64,000 nucleotides of DNA from Mesorhizobium sp. B4-1-4 (GCF_006439395.2 NZ_CP083950.1:4949001-5013000); one strand, 5' to 3'. Positions 25,683 through 35,248 are shown, counted from the stretch's first letter. A program made the numbers and translations. The notes: generated from the letters alone by a model not told the origin.

Positions 25683-27479
25683 TCAATTCCGGCGTGAGGA
25701 ATTGCTCGGCGGCCCATAAACCGGCGTGGCGATGCCTTCCATGCGCGCCTTGATCTGCAGCGCCACATATTTCGAATAGAAGCGCGACAGCGCCAGGTTA
25801 CCGCCATGGAACCATAGCGCTTCCTGTGCCGTCGGCTTCCACATGTTGCGCAATTCGCCTTGCCACGGGCCGGGGTCGCCCTTGACGCCGGAGCCAAGGC
25901 CCCAGCAGGGACCGACCTTGTCGGCTACCTCGCGCGAGACGAGCGCGGCCACGTTCTCGTTCATCGACTGGTAGCCGGTGCAAGCGATTATGGCGTCAGC
26001 CTCGAGTTCGGTGCCGTCCTCGAACAGGACGCCCTTCGGCGTCAGCGACTTGATCGCCACGCCGCTGCGGATGCCGATCTTGCCGTCGATGATCAGATCC
26101 GAGGCTCCGACGTCGATGTAGTAGCCGGAGCCGGTGCGGTAGGCCTTCATCAGCAGGCCGGTCTCGTCGTCGCCGAAATCGATGGCGAAGCCGGAAGCGC
26201 TGAGGCGCTCGTAGAAGCCTGCGTCGCGCGCCCGGATGACATCGTAGAGCGCGCGTTGCTCCTGGGGTACCAGCGCGAACGGCGTCGAGGCGACGATCAT
26301 GTCGGCCTTCTCGGTGGTGATGCCGCGCGCCAGCGCGTCTTCCGAGAAGATTTCGAAGCCTACTTCCATAAGCGTGTCCGACTTGACCACGGTGGTCGGC
26401 GAGCGCTGGATCATGGTGGCCTCGGCGCCGCTTTCCCAGAGGTCGACGCAGACGTCATGCCCGGAGCTTGCCGCGCCGATGACCGCGACCTTCCTGCCAC
26501 GGAATTTCTCGCCGCTCGAATACTGGCTGGAATGCAGCAACTCGCCCTTGAACTGGTCCGCGCCGGCCAGGTCGATCTTTCGCGGCGGCCCGTAGGCGCC
26601 GGTGGCGAAGACGATGTGCTTCGGCTTCAGCGTGACCTGCCTGCCGACGCGATCGACCACTACCGTCCAGACCTTCTCCGCCTCGTCATAGCTCGCGCTG
26701 AGACACTTGGTGGCGGCCCAGTAATTGAGCTCCATGACGCGCGTGTACATTTCCAGCCAGTCGCCCATCTTGTCCTTGGGCGTGAAGACGGGCCAGTTAT
26801 CGGGAAACGGAATGTAGGGCAGATGGTCGTACCAGACCGGATCGTGCAGCACGAGCGTGCGGTAGCGGTTGCGCCAGGAATCGCCTGGCTTCGCGTTCTT
26901 CTCGATGACGATGGTCGGCACGCCGAGCTGCCTGAGACGCGCGCCGAGCATGATGCCGCCCTGGCCGCCGCCGATGACCAGGCAATAGGGCTGCTCGGAG
27001 GCGCCGAGTTCGCGCGTCTCGCGCGCCCGCGCCTCCGACCAGGTCTCGCGCTCAGGGTCGGCCTTGTGACGCACGCCCAGCGGCCGCGCCGCGCCCTTGC
27101 GCTCCTCGAAGCCTTTCAGATCCGTCATGGCGGTGAACAATGTCCGGCAGCGCCCGTCGCGAAGGCGCATGATGCCTTGTCCCGAGGCGACCGCGGTCTC
27201 GAATGTGAACCAGGCTTCGATCGTGCCTTCGTCCGAGGTCGCCTCGCCGCTGAGCTGCCATGCGGTGGGCTTCGTCGTCGCCAGCGTCGCCTTGAGCATA
27301 TCGCCGATGGCCTCGCGGCCTTCCATGGTCTTCACATTCCAGGTGAAGGTCAGAAGATCGCGCCAGTAGCAATCGTCGACGAACAGATTGCCGGCCGCCG
27401 CCACGTCGCCGGCGTCAAGCGTCTGCGCAAAGGAGCCGAGCCATGCGGCGGCCTGTTTCGTTGGTGCCATTTCGAGCAT
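25683..27479 (-). CDS. Flavin-containing monooxygenase with N-terminal NTF2-like domain
   Basis: 598 residues from the ATG at 27479 (GGAGGAAGAGG just upstream). Residues 1-125 resemble a SnoaL/NTF2 domain. FAD-binding VIGGGQGGI at 168-176; monooxygenase fingerprint FKGELLHSSQY at 310-320; NADPH-binding VIGAASSGHD at 333-342; and a C-terminal ATG-type motif (IIACTGYQSM). It belongs with class B flavin monooxygenases that oxidise ketones or soft heteroatoms; substrate unknown. It stands alone on the minus strand between the acetyltransferase and an RpiR regulator. Confidence 0.82.
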   Translation of the reverse strand: MLEMAPTKQAAAWLGSFAQTLDAGDVAAAGNLFVDDCYWRDLLTFTWNVKTMEGREAIGDMLKATLATTKPTAWQLSGEATSDEGTIEAWFTFETAVASGQGIMRLRDGRCRTLFTAMTDLKGFEERKGAARPLGVRHKADPERETWSEARARETRELGASEQPYCLVIGGGQGGIMLGARLRQLGVPTIVIEKNAKPGDSWRNRYRTLVLHDPVWYDHLPYIPFPDNWPVFTPKDKMGDWLEMYTRVMELNYWAATKCLSASYDEAEKVWTVVVDRVGRQVTLKPKHIVFATGAYGPPRKIDLAGADQFKGELLHSSQYSSGEKFRGRKVAVIGAASSGHDVCVDLWESGAEATMIQRSPTTVVKSDTLMEVGFEIFSEDALARGITTEKADMIVASTPFALVPQEQRALYDVIRARDAGFYERLSASGFAIDFGDDETGLLMKAYRTGSGYYIDVGASDLIIDGKIGIRSGVAIKSLTPKGVLFEDGTELEADAIIACTGYQSMNENVAALVSREVADKVGPCWGLGSGVKGDPGPWQGELRNMWKPTAQEALWFHGGNLALSRFYSKYVALQIKARMEGIATPVYGPPSNSSRRN

Positions 27480-27539
27480 GTCTTCCCTCTTCCTCCAATG
27501 CGCCCCATGCAGGGGCGGTAAATTGTCGAACCCGGCGTT

Positions 27540-27660
27540 GCCCCTCATCCGCCTGCCGGCACCTTCTCCCCGTGAGAACGGGGAGAAGGGACTTGGCCGC
27601 GACGCCGGCGATCCCCTCCCCCGTCCTTTACGGGGAGAGGGTAAGAGTGAGGGGCAGCGC
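27540..27660. repeat. Composite repeat, TTCTCCCCGT / ACGGGGAG type
   Basis: Two hairpins (CTTCTCCCCGTGAGAACGGG.. and CCCCCGTCCTTTACGGGGAG) between CCCCTCATCCGCCTGCCGGC and GAGTGAGGGGCAGCGC. Related to the longer copies at 30523 and 44138. Confidence 0.75.
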
Positions 27661-27681
27661 TGACGCGGCATAAACTGGCCG

Positions 27682-28614
27682 TCAATCCCCCAGCGGCTCC
27701 ATCTCCTTGCCGGTGCGGTGGATCTGGGCGTTGTACTTGATGCGGCGCACCGTCTCGCGCGCCGGGCCGTCGAGCTTATAAGCCGAGGCCACCGCCAAGA
27801 GGTCGATCATCGCCAAGAAGGCGAAGCGCGATGCGGTCGGCTTCAGCGTGTCGGGATATTCGGGCACGGCAACCGTCAGCCTGACATCGCAGGCACGCGC
27901 AAGCTCGGTGTCGGGCGCGGTCACGGCGATGGCGTTGGCGCGGTAGTGCTTGGCGAGTTCGACCGCCTCGATCACCTCGCGCGTGCGCCCGGTCGCCGAA
28001 ATGGCGATCACCAGATCGCCGGGCTTCAGCGTCGAGGCGGTCATGCGCATCAGATAGGGGTCGCATCGAGCGCTGATCGATATGCCGTAGCGAAACAGCC
28101 GGTATTGCGTTTCCTGCGCCAGCGCCGAGGAACTGCCGCCGAGGCCGAAGACGGTAACCTGGCGCGCCTTGGCAATGAGTTCGGCTGCCTTCTGCAGCTG
28201 CGCCGGGTCGAGTTGGCGCTCGGCCTCCTGCAGGGCCCGGCGTGCTTCGCCGAACACGGCGTTCCAGAACGGCATGCCGTTGTCGCCGCTGGTCGCCGGC
28301 GGCTTGGCCAGATAAAGCGCGCCGACGACAAGGCTCTGCGCCAGCTTCAGCTTGAAATCGCGCACGCCCTCGCAGCCAATGGCACGGCAGAACCGGGTGA
28401 CCGTCGGTTCGCTGACCCCGGCGCGCTGGGCAAGGGCCGCATTGGAGGCGTCGACGGCGTATTTGACGTCGTCCAACACGACATCGGCGACGCGGCGCTC
28501 GGCCGGGCGCAGCTCGGCATAGGAATCCTTGACCAGCGAGATGATGTCAGGGATGCGCCGGAGGTCGCGCCCTTCCAGATCGCTGCTCACTTCCTGGCTG
28601 TCAGCTTCGGTCAT
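27682..28614 (-). CDS. MurR/RpiR family transcriptional regulator
   Basis: 310 residues from the ATG at 28614; an ATG at 28656 is also possible. N-terminal HTH_6 domain (LRPAERRVADVVLDDVKYAV, NAALAQRAGVSEPTVTRFCR, residues about 20-95) and C-terminal SIS sugar-phosphate domain (TVFGLGGSSSALAQET, then DLVIAISATGRTREVIEAV). Members respond to phosphosugars or related ligands and control adjacent catabolic genes; no sugar gene is next to it here, so the target is unclear. Confidence 0.85.
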   Translation of the reverse strand: MTEADSQEVSSDLEGRDLRRIPDIISLVKDSYAELRPAERRVADVVLDDVKYAVDASNAALAQRAGVSEPTVTRFCRAIGCEGVRDFKLKLAQSLVVGALYLAKPPATSGDNGMPFWNAVFGEARRALQEAERQLDPAQLQKAAELIAKARQVTVFGLGGSSSALAQETQYRLFRYGISISARCDPYLMRMTASTLKPGDLVIAISATGRTREVIEAVELAKHYRANAIAVTAPDTELARACDVRLTVAVPEYPDTLKPTASRFAFLAMIDLLAVASAYKLDGPARETVRRIKYNAQIHRTGKEMEPLGD

Positions 28615-28719
28615 CAAGTCGGTCTTCCCTGTCTTTTCGACCTCACCTCTTACCATGTTTGCACGCTGTCGTTCCATGCGCCTGGCCATGGGTGCAACCG
28701 GTGCTCCGGGCAGGCCGGG

Positions 28720-29207
28720 CTGAATTTTCGCCCGGCCGAGGAGGCCGACATACCGTTTCTGTCGCGGCTCTACGCCTCGACCCGCGTCGAAGAACTCGCC
28801 GTGACGGATTGGAGCGAGGCGCAGAAGGCTGCCTTCCTCGACATGCAGTTCCAGGCCCAGCGCGCCCACTATATCAGGCACCATCCCGAGGCAGAGTGGC
28901 TGGTGGTGAACCGCGTCGGGCAGGATATAGGGCGTCTCTATATCGAACGCTGGCCGAGCCAGCATCGCATCATCGACATCGCTTTCCTGCCGGCATACCG
29001 CCGCAACGGCTATGGTTCGCCCTGTTGCGCGACCTGGTCAAGGAGGCATGGTTAGCCGGCAAATCAGCCTCGATCCATGTCGAAAAGAACAATCCGGCGC
29101 GGCAGCTCTATGTCAGGCTCGGCTTCACGGTCGTCGAAGACAAGGGCGTCTACGACCTGATGGCCTGCGCGCCCCCGGTGGCACCGAATCAGCCAAGGCT
29201 GAAGTAG
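28720..29207 (+). pseudogene. GNAT-family N-acetyltransferase, frameshifted
   Basis: The first frame reads LNFRPAEEADIPFLSRLYAS...IDIAFLPAYRRNGYG and then breaks near 29017. The next frame continues LLRDLVKEAWLAGKSASIHV then EKNNPARQLYVRLGFTVVED, which is the normal second half of the fold. One missing G in the codons for G-S-A would explain the break. No ATG or GTG lies in frame at the proper N-terminus, only CTG at 28720, so the start may also be damaged. Either a pseudogene or a sequencing error. Confidence 0.75.
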
Positions 29208-29263
29208 GACGCGGCTAAACGCCGGTGAACCGATGCAGCAAAATCCGCCTCGACGTCGTCCCT

Positions 29264-29310
29264 ATGCATGTCGCCCAAAAGTGGCCTCGGTTTTGGGAGA
29301 ACGACATGCC
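29264..29310. repeat. GCATGTCGCCCAAAA palindromic repeat, copy 1
   Basis: ATGCATGTCGCCCAAAAGTG, spacer, CGGTTTTGGGAGAACGACAT. A second copy in inverted form is at 62092-62145. Confidence 0.7.
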
Positions 29311-29459
29311 GTGAAAGCAAAGACCTAAATCCTTTCGACACGACGTGCTTTGGCCTTGCCGTCAGGCCTCCCCAAGGAGCGAAGAGGGCGAGGAGGCGCC
29401 CTGCCAAATCTCGAACTACCATTGTTCACCCCTGGCTCCAGCCATGCTAACCACCTTTC

Positions 29460-30503
29460 ATGGCACAGAAGAAAGCTTTCGAGGTCGATTCCTGGCTGTC
29501 GCGGCCCGATCCGCGCACCTCGATCGTCCTGCTCTATGGTCCTGATCGGGGGCTCGTTTCCGAGCGGGCGAAAGCCTTTGCCGAAAAGACCGGGCTGCCG
29601 CTGGATGATCCGTTCTCCGTGGTCCGGCTCGAGGGCTCGGAGGTCGACCGCGACGAGGGCCGGCTGCTCGACGAAGCGCGCACCGTGCCGATGTTTTCCG
29701 ACCGGCGGCTGCTGTGGGTGCGCAACGCCACCGGCCAGAAGGCGCTGGCCGACGACGTCAAGGCGTTGACAGCGGAGCCCGCGCGGGACGCCATCATCCT
29801 GATCGAGGCCGGCGATCTCAAGAAGGGCGTTGGCCTGCGCGCCGTGGTCGAAGGTGCCGACAACGCCATGGCGCTGCCCTGCTACGCCGACGAGGCCCGC
29901 GACATCGACACCGTCATCGACGACGAGCTGCGCAAGGCCGGCATGTCGATGACGCTGGAGGCAAGGCAGGCGCTGCGCCGCAATCTCGGCGGCGACCGGC
30001 TGGCCTCGCGTGGCGAGATCGAGAAGCTCGTCCTCTACGCTCACGGCCAGAAGGAGATCGGACTGGACGAGGTCAAGGCGATGTCCGGCGATGTGTCCGG
30101 CGCCTCGTTCGACGACGCCGTGGATGCGCTTCTCGAAGGCAAGATCGGCGACTTCGACACCGCTTTCACCCGCCACTGCCAGTCCGGCGGCCCGCCTTTT
30201 CTCGTTCTGTCCTCCGCCATGCGGCAATTGCAGCAGATCCAGGTCATGCGCGGCCAGATGGAATCGAGCGGCCGCAACGCGGCCTCGGTCGTTGCCGGCG
30301 CGCGTCCGCCGGTTTTCTTCTCGCGACGCAAGCTGGTGGAGAAGGCGCTGGAGCGCTGGAGCAGCGAAGCGCTTGGCCGCGCGCTGACCCGGCTGCAGAC
30401 GGCCGTGCTGCAGACACGGCGCAGACCAGACCTCTCCGTCGCACTGGCAAGACAGGCTCTGCTGGGGATAGCGGTTGAGAGCGCGAGGCTGGCACAGCGG
30501 TAG
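29460..30503 (+). CDS. holA: DNA polymerase III subunit delta
   Basis: 347 residues. MAQKKAFEVDSWLSRPDPRT, VLLYGPDRGLVSERAKAFAE (AAA+-like lid without a functional Walker A), LEGSEVDRDEGRLLDEARTV and a C-terminal region rich in helices (FHPP..QLQQIQVM) fit HolA. It opens the sliding-clamp ring as part of the clamp loader. The usual neighbours leuS and lptE are not seen; upstream are a GNAT pseudogene and a repeat. Confidence 0.88.
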   Translation: MAQKKAFEVDSWLSRPDPRTSIVLLYGPDRGLVSERAKAFAEKTGLPLDDPFSVVRLEGSEVDRDEGRLLDEARTVPMFSDRRLLWVRNATGQKALADDVKALTAEPARDAIILIEAGDLKKGVGLRAVVEGADNAMALPCYADEARDIDTVIDDELRKAGMSMTLEARQALRRNLGGDRLASRGEIEKLVLYAHGQKEIGLDEVKAMSGDVSGASFDDAVDALLEGKIGDFDTAFTRHCQSGGPPFLVLSSAMRQLQQIQVMRGQMESSGRNAASVVAGARPPVFFSRRKLVEKALERWSSEALGRALTRLQTAVLQTRRRPDLSVALARQALLGIAVESARLAQR

Positions 30504-30522
30504 TTAGCTGTGGGCGGATAGC

Positions 30523-30696
30523 CAACTCATTGCCCTGCCGGGCATTTCTCCCCGTATAGCGACGGGGAGAAAGGGCAGTTGCAGCCTTGGCGCTTGTTCC
30601 GAAACGCAGACGATTGGCGAAAACATCGGCGAAGACCTCCCTCTCCCCGTCTCTATGCGGGGAGAGGATGCCGGCAGGCAGGTGAGGGGCAGCGCC
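30523..30696. repeat. Long composite repeat, copy next to parB
   Basis: Outer hairpins ATTTCTCCCCGTATAGCGACG.. and CTCTCCCCGTCTCTATGCGG flank a central block with GACGATTGGCGAAAACATC. The centre is the inverted counterpart of the block in the 44138 copy. It separates the convergent genes holA and parB. Confidence 0.8.
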
Positions 30697-30772
30697 AACG
30701 TTCGGCAAGTACGGGCATGAAAACAACCGATAGGGAAAAAAGAGCCAAGCGATTCGCAAAGTTCGCCGGCTA

Positions 30773-31660
30773 TCAGTCTCGCTTCAACCTGCGGCAAACC
30801 TCGTCCAGTTGCTCAAGGCTGCGATAGGCGACCCGAAGCAGGCCGCCGCCTTTGCCCTTGTGGTCGACGGTCACGATCATGCCGAGCGTGTCGGTCAGCA
30901 GCTTTTCGAGCGCCAGCGTATCCGCGTCTTTCTGTTCCGGCGTGGCCGCGGGCCGAGCTTCTTTCGCGGCGCTGCCGGCCGGCATCTGCGCCAGCGCCTC
31001 GGCCTGGCGCACGGAAAGCCCCTCCTCGATGATGCGCTTGGCGAGACCGGCCGGATCCTCCGCCGTGACCAGCGTGCGGGCATGGCCAGCCGACAGCGCG
31101 CCGTCGATCAGCATGTCGCGGATCACGTCAGGCAATTTCAGCAGACGCAGCGTGTTGGCGACGTGGCTGCGGCTCTTGCCGATCACCTGGCCGAGATCGG
31201 CCTGTGTATAGCCATGGTCGTCGATCAGCTGCTGGTAGCCCTGCGCTTCCTCGACCGCGTTGAGGTCGGCACGCTGGACGTTCTCTATGATCGCCAGTTC
31301 GAGCGCGGTGCGGTCATTGACATCGCGAATGATGACCGGGATTTCGGTCAGCCCGGCGCGCTGTGCCGCCCGCCAGCGGCGCTCGCCGGCGATGATCTCG
31401 TAGCGGCCGGCCTGTGTCGGCGATGGCCGCGCGACGACCGGCTGCACGACGCCATGTTCGCGGATCGACTGAGCCAGATCGGTAAGTTCGGCGTCACCAA
31501 AATGCCGGCGTGGATTCTTCGGGTTGGGACTGAGAAACTCGATCGGCACCTTGCCATCGGCGCTCATGCCGGGCTTTTCCGGCGCCGCCGGGCGATCGAT
31601 CTCGCCGATCAGCGCTGCCAGTCCCCGCCCCAATCTTTTTCTCGAAAGGTCTTCGCTCAT
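30773..31660 (-). CDS. parB: Chromosome partitioning protein ParB
   Basis: 295 residues. N-terminal RKRLGRGLAALIGE (ParA-contacting), CTP-binding boxes with GERRWRAAQRAG and ENVQRADLNAVEEA, HTH with DLGQVIGKSRSHVANTLRLL, and a C-terminal dimerisation domain (LEKLLTDTLGMIVTVDHKG). It binds the parS sites near 33-35 kb and slides as a CTP clamp. Directly downstream of parA (76 bp). Confidence 0.95.
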   Translation of the reverse strand: MSEDLSRKRLGRGLAALIGEIDRPAAPEKPGMSADGKVPIEFLSPNPKNPRRHFGDAELTDLAQSIREHGVVQPVVARPSPTQAGRYEIIAGERRWRAAQRAGLTEIPVIIRDVNDRTALELAIIENVQRADLNAVEEAQGYQQLIDDHGYTQADLGQVIGKSRSHVANTLRLLKLPDVIRDMLIDGALSAGHARTLVTAEDPAGLAKRIIEEGLSVRQAEALAQMPAGSAAKEARPAATPEQKDADTLALEKLLTDTLGMIVTVDHKGKGGGLLRVAYRSLEQLDEVCRRLKRD

Positions 31661-31736
31661 CTTTATTCCAGGCTTCAGATGGTTGTCTTTAGATCGTTTC
31701 GGTATCGAATCGGCTGTTGATTATGCGCAGGAACCA

Positions 31737-32537
31737 TCAAGCGGCGCGCAATTTGCGCTCGCGGCGGATGACCTCGGAGGCCAATTGCAGGTAGGCCTGG
31801 CTGCCCGAGCATTTCAGATCGTACAGAATCGCCGGCTTGCCATAGGACGGCGCCTCAGACACCCGCACATTGCGCGGAATGATGGTCTCGTAGACCTTGT
31901 CGCCCATGTGCTCCCGGACGTCCTGCACCACCTGGTTGGCCAGATTGTTGCGTCCGTCATACATGGTCAGCACGATGCCCTGGATGGTGAGCTCCGGATT
32001 AATCGAGCGGCGCACCTGCTCGACCGTTTCCAGCAGCTGGCTGAGGCCTTCAAGCGCGAAGAACTCGCATTGCAGCGGCACCAGCACCGAATCGGCGGCC
32101 GCCATCGAATTGAGCGTGAGCAGATTGAGCGAGGGCGGGCAGTCGATCAGCACATAGCCGAAATTGGCCGATCGCTCGGCCGCGGCGCGCAAGGCGTTGC
32201 GCAGTCGCAGCACCCGATCCGGCGCCGAGGCGATTTCCATTTCGATGCCGAGCAGATCGAGCGTCGACGGCACGATCGACAGGCCTGGCACGGCGGTCGG
32301 AACCGCCGCGGCTTCGAGATTCAGCTCGCCCGTCAGCACGTCATAGGACGAGACCGTGCGGTCCTTGCGGTCGATGCCGAGACCGGTGCTGGCGTTGCCT
32401 TGCGGATCGAGATCGACGATCAGCACTTTTTCGCCGATGGCCGCCAGCGCCGTGGCCAGATTGATGGCGGTGGTCGTCTTGCCGACGCCGCCCTTCTGGT
32501 TGGCTACGGTGATGATTCGAGGGCCATTCTTCATCAT
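31737..32537 (-). CDS. parA: Chromosome partitioning ATPase ParA
   Basis: 266 residues from the ATG at 32537; ATG codons at 32534 and 32558 are alternatives, as no clear ribosome site is visible. Deviant Walker A VANQKGGVGKTTTAINLATA, Walker A' YVLIDCPPSLNLLTLNS, Walker B-like LIVDLDPQGNAST. It drives origin segregation with ParB. The gene begins 56 bp after rsmG, so rsmG-parA-parB may be co-transcribed. Confidence 0.95.
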   Translation of the reverse strand: MMKNGPRIITVANQKGGVGKTTTAINLATALAAIGEKVLIVDLDPQGNASTGLGIDRKDRTVSSYDVLTGELNLEAAAVPTAVPGLSIVPSTLDLLGIEMEIASAPDRVLRLRNALRAAAERSANFGYVLIDCPPSLNLLTLNSMAAADSVLVPLQCEFFALEGLSQLLETVEQVRRSINPELTIQGIVLTMYDGRNNLANQVVQDVREHMGDKVYETIIPRNVRVSEAPSYGKPAILYDLKCSGSQAYLQLASEVIRRERKLRAA

Positions 32538-32593
32538 GGGTCTATGCCAGAAATTCATTTTTGGGTCGCCAAAATAGCCCGACAAGGCCAAGA

Positions 32594-33226
32594 TCAGACA
32601 GGTCGCAGGTCGGACAGGTCAAGGATGACGCCATAGGGATCGGTCACACTGGGATGTTCTACCAGATCGAAGGACCATCGGTTAACGCTTTCTTGCACTT
32701 CCGCGCGATAATCCCTGCCTTTGTGGAATAGCCCGCGCGCGCCCGACGTCAGCCAAGGCGCCGACAGGTCCAGCAACACCGAGAGCGAGGCCAAGGCCCG
32801 CGCCGTGACGATTTGCGGCGTCGAAACAAGTGCATGGCTGTCTTCGATGCGCCGCGCCACGACCCGTGCCGGCAGGTTGAACTGGCCGATGACGGTCTGC
32901 AGGAACGACGCCTTCTTGCGGTTGCTTTCCACCAGATCGATGCTCGCCCCATCGCGCTCGGCGAGCAGGAAGGCCAGGACCAGGCCCGGAAATCCGCCGC
33001 CGGAACCGATATCCACCCAACGCGTGGCACTAGGCTCTATGCGTCCAAGCTGTGCGCTGTCGAGGATGTGGCGTTGCCAGACATCGCCCGAGGTCGACTG
33101 CGCCACGAGATTGATGCTGCGGTTCCATTTCTGGAACATCTGCTCGAACGCCATCAGGCGATCGAATGTTTCACGTGAAACCGGGCCGGCCGCGTCCTGC
33201 AGGCTCTTCCAGGACATAGGGCTCAC
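32594..33226 (-). CDS. rsmG: 16S rRNA (guanine527-N7)-methyltransferase
   Basis: 210 residues, GTG start at 33226 in a 4-bp GTGA overlap with mnmG; ATG at 33217 is the alternative. SAM-binding motif WVDIGSGGGFPGLVLA, DLVESNRKKASFLQ, and VTARALASLSVLLDLSAPWL. It methylates G527 in 16S rRNA. The codons for SRETF near the N-terminus form a parS site (33167-33182). Confidence 0.93.
   Translation of the reverse strand: MSPMSWKSLQDAAGPVSRETFDRLMAFEQMFQKWNRSINLVAQSTSGDVWQRHILDSAQLGRIEPSATRWVDIGSGGGFPGLVLAFLLAERDGASIDLVESNRKKASFLQTVIGQFNLPARVVARRIEDSHALVSTPQIVTARALASLSVLLDLSAPWLTSGARGLFHKGRDYRAEVQESVNRWSFDLVEHPSVTDPYGVILDLSDLRPV
33167..33182. promoter_or_regulatory. parS site 1, inside rsmG
   Basis: TGTTTCACGTGAAACC: 15 of 16 bases of the consensus TGTTTCACGTGAAACA. 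It encodes the conserved Ser-Arg-Glu-Thr of RsmG. Confidence 0.9.
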
Positions 33227-35094
33227 GCAACATTCCTCTGGGCGCTCTCTTGGTGGCGGACATGCGCGACAATGATCGCCAATGCGGCTGGTGTCATGCC
33301 CTCCATGCGCTGCGCGTCAGCGATGGAGCGCGGCCGCCGCGCCTGCATCTTCTGCTTCAACTCATTGGACAGGCCAGGTACGCCGGCGAAATCGACGCTT
33401 TCCGGGATCAGCCGGCTCTCCTCTTGCCGGATCTGGGCGACGTCGGTCTTCTGACGGTCGAGGTAAACAGAATATTTCGCCTCCGTTTCAAGGCGCTCTG
33501 CCGTCTTGGCATCAATAGCCGCAAAGCGTGGGTCAATCATCGCCAGCCAGGCAACGTCGACGCCAGGATAGGCCAGCAGCTCATAGCCCGACCGGCGAAC
33601 GCCATCGCGATTGATCTCCAGTCCGTGACGCGCCGCCTCATTGGGCGTCATCGTCAGCGCGGTAGCCAGTTCCCGCGCTTCGTCGAGTCGCCGCATGACC
33701 TGGCCATAGCGCTGCATACGTCGCGCGGAAGCGACCCCCAGCCTGTTCGCCAGCGGCGTCAACCGCTCGTCCGCATTGTCCGCGCGCAGCGACAGCCGGA
33801 ATTCGGCGCGCGAGGTGAACATCCGGTACGGTTCGCTGATGCCACGGCTGGTCAGGTCGTCGACCATCACGCCGATATAGGCCTCGGTGCGGCTGAGCAC
33901 GACCTGCTCGCCGCCCGACGCCCGGCGCGCCGCGTTGATGCCGGCCAGCAAGCCCTGCCCGGCCGCCTCCTCATAACCGGTCGTGCCGTTGATCTGCCCG
34001 GCGAGGAAGAGCCCGGCGACGCGCTTGGTCTCGAGTGTCTGATGCAGCTCGCGCGGATCGACATGATCATACTCGATCGCATAGCCGGGTTGCAGCATCA
34101 CAGCCCGCTCCAGGCCCGAAATGGTCTTCAGAATATCGAGCTGGACATCTTCGGGCAGCGAGGTCGAGATCCCGTTCGGATAGACAGTGTGATCGTCCAA
34201 GCCTTCCGGCTCGAGAAAGATCTGATGCCCATCCCGGTCGCCGAACTTGACGATCTTGTCCTCTATCGACGGGCAGTAACGTGGCCCGACGCCTTCGATC
34301 GAGCCGGAATACATGGCGGAGCGGCCAAGATTGACACGAATCAACTCGTGGGTGGCGGCGGTCGTGCGCGTGATGCCGCAATCGATCTGCGGCGTCGAGA
34401 TATGATCGGTCATCAGAGAGAACGGCACCGGACCCTCGTCGGCCGCCTGGCGTTCGAGCGACGCCCAGTCGATGGTCCGCCCGTCCAGCCGCGGCGGCGT
34501 GCCAGTCTTCAAGCGGCCGAGTTGAAACCCGGTGCGGGACATCGTCGCCGACAGGCCAAGGCTCGCCTGCTCGTTCATGCGGCCGGCGACAATCTTCTTC
34601 TCGCCGATATGAATGAGGCCGCGCAGGAAAGTTCCGGTCGTGAGCACCACCGCGCCGCAAGCAAGCCTGCGGCCATCGGCCAGCAGGATGGCTGCGATTC
34701 GCCCGTCAACGATTTCGAAGTCCAGCACCTCGGCCTCGACCACGTCGAGATCGTTCTGTTGCCGAATCGCTTCCTGCATCGCCAAGCGATAGAGCTTCCT
34801 GTCGGCTTGCGTGCGCGGACCGCGCACCGCTGGGCCCTTGCGGCGGTTGAGCAGGCGGAACTGGATGCCCGCGGCGTCCGCCACGCGGCCCATCAGGCCG
34901 TCCATGGCGTCGATCTCGCGCACCAGATGCCCTTTGCCAAGCCCGCCGATCGCCGGGTTGCACGACATCACGCCGATCGTCTCGAAGCGCAACGTCACCA
35001 GCGCGGTCCTGGCGCCGGCACGAGCGGCGGCGCTTGCAGCCTCGCAACCCGCATGGCCGCCGCCCACCACAACCACATCATAGTGATCGGTCAT
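33223..35094 (-). CDS. mnmG: tRNA uridine-5-carboxymethylaminomethyl modification enzyme MnmG
   Basis: 623 residues from the ATG at 35094; a TTG two codons upstream is less likely. FAD motif YDVVVVGGGHAGCEAASAAA, SCNPAIGGLGKGHLVREIDA, RMNEQASLGLS, and the C-terminal tRNA-binding region (GMTPAALAIIVAHVR). With MnmE it makes cmnm5U34 in tRNAs. Start of the mnmG-rsmG-parA-parB block; mnmE lies 168 bp upstream across three parS-like sites. Confidence 0.95.
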   Translation of the reverse strand: MTDHYDVVVVGGGHAGCEAASAAARAGARTALVTLRFETIGVMSCNPAIGGLGKGHLVREIDAMDGLMGRVADAAGIQFRLLNRRKGPAVRGPRTQADRKLYRLAMQEAIRQQNDLDVVEAEVLDFEIVDGRIAAILLADGRRLACGAVVLTTGTFLRGLIHIGEKKIVAGRMNEQASLGLSATMSRTGFQLGRLKTGTPPRLDGRTIDWASLERQAADEGPVPFSLMTDHISTPQIDCGITRTTAATHELIRVNLGRSAMYSGSIEGVGPRYCPSIEDKIVKFGDRDGHQIFLEPEGLDDHTVYPNGISTSLPEDVQLDILKTISGLERAVMLQPGYAIEYDHVDPRELHQTLETKRVAGLFLAGQINGTTGYEEAAGQGLLAGINAARRASGGEQVVLSRTEAYIGVMVDDLTSRGISEPYRMFTSRAEFRLSLRADNADERLTPLANRLGVASARRMQRYGQVMRRLDEARELATALTMTPNEAARHGLEINRDGVRRSGYELLAYPGVDVAWLAMIDPRFAAIDAKTAERLETEAKYSVYLDRQKTDVAQIRQEESRLIPESVDFAGVPGLSNELKQKMQARRPRSIADAQRMEGMTPAALAIIVAHVRHQESAQRNVA

Positions 35095-35170
35095 TTCCAA
35101 ATCCTGGACTCGAAAGAGATAGAGGACACATGTCCCCGCGGGGCGAAGCTGTCAAGAAAACTTCGCGGCA

Positions 35171-35186
35171 AGTTTCACGTGAAACA
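35171..35186. promoter_or_regulatory. parS site 2, mnmE-mnmG gap
   Basis: AGTTTCACGTGAAACA: 15 of 16 consensus bases. Confidence 0.9.
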
Positions 35187-35208
35187 GAGCGGCAGGGTCC
35201 GGCAACGC

Positions 35209-35224
35209 CGTTTCACGTGAATCC
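35209..35224. promoter_or_regulatory. parS-like site 3, mnmE-mnmG gap
   Basis: CGTTTCACGTGAATCC: 13 of 16 consensus bases, with an intact TTTCACGTGA core. Confidence 0.65.
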
Positions 35225-35248
35225 TTAAGCGTCTTCGCGCTCGGTGCG

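Noticed and set aside
25860..27521. A 553-codon plus-strand frame opposite the flavin monooxygenase
   Set aside because: Shadow frame; the minus strand carries FAD and NADPH motifs.
30773..32591. Plasmid or chromid repABC-type partition locus
   Set aside because: There is no repC and the genes sit with rsmG, mnmG and mnmE near hemE, which is the chromosomal par arrangement.
33250..35220. A 656-codon plus-strand frame opposite mnmG
   Set aside because: mnmG has all family motifs on the minus strand; the plus frame has none.
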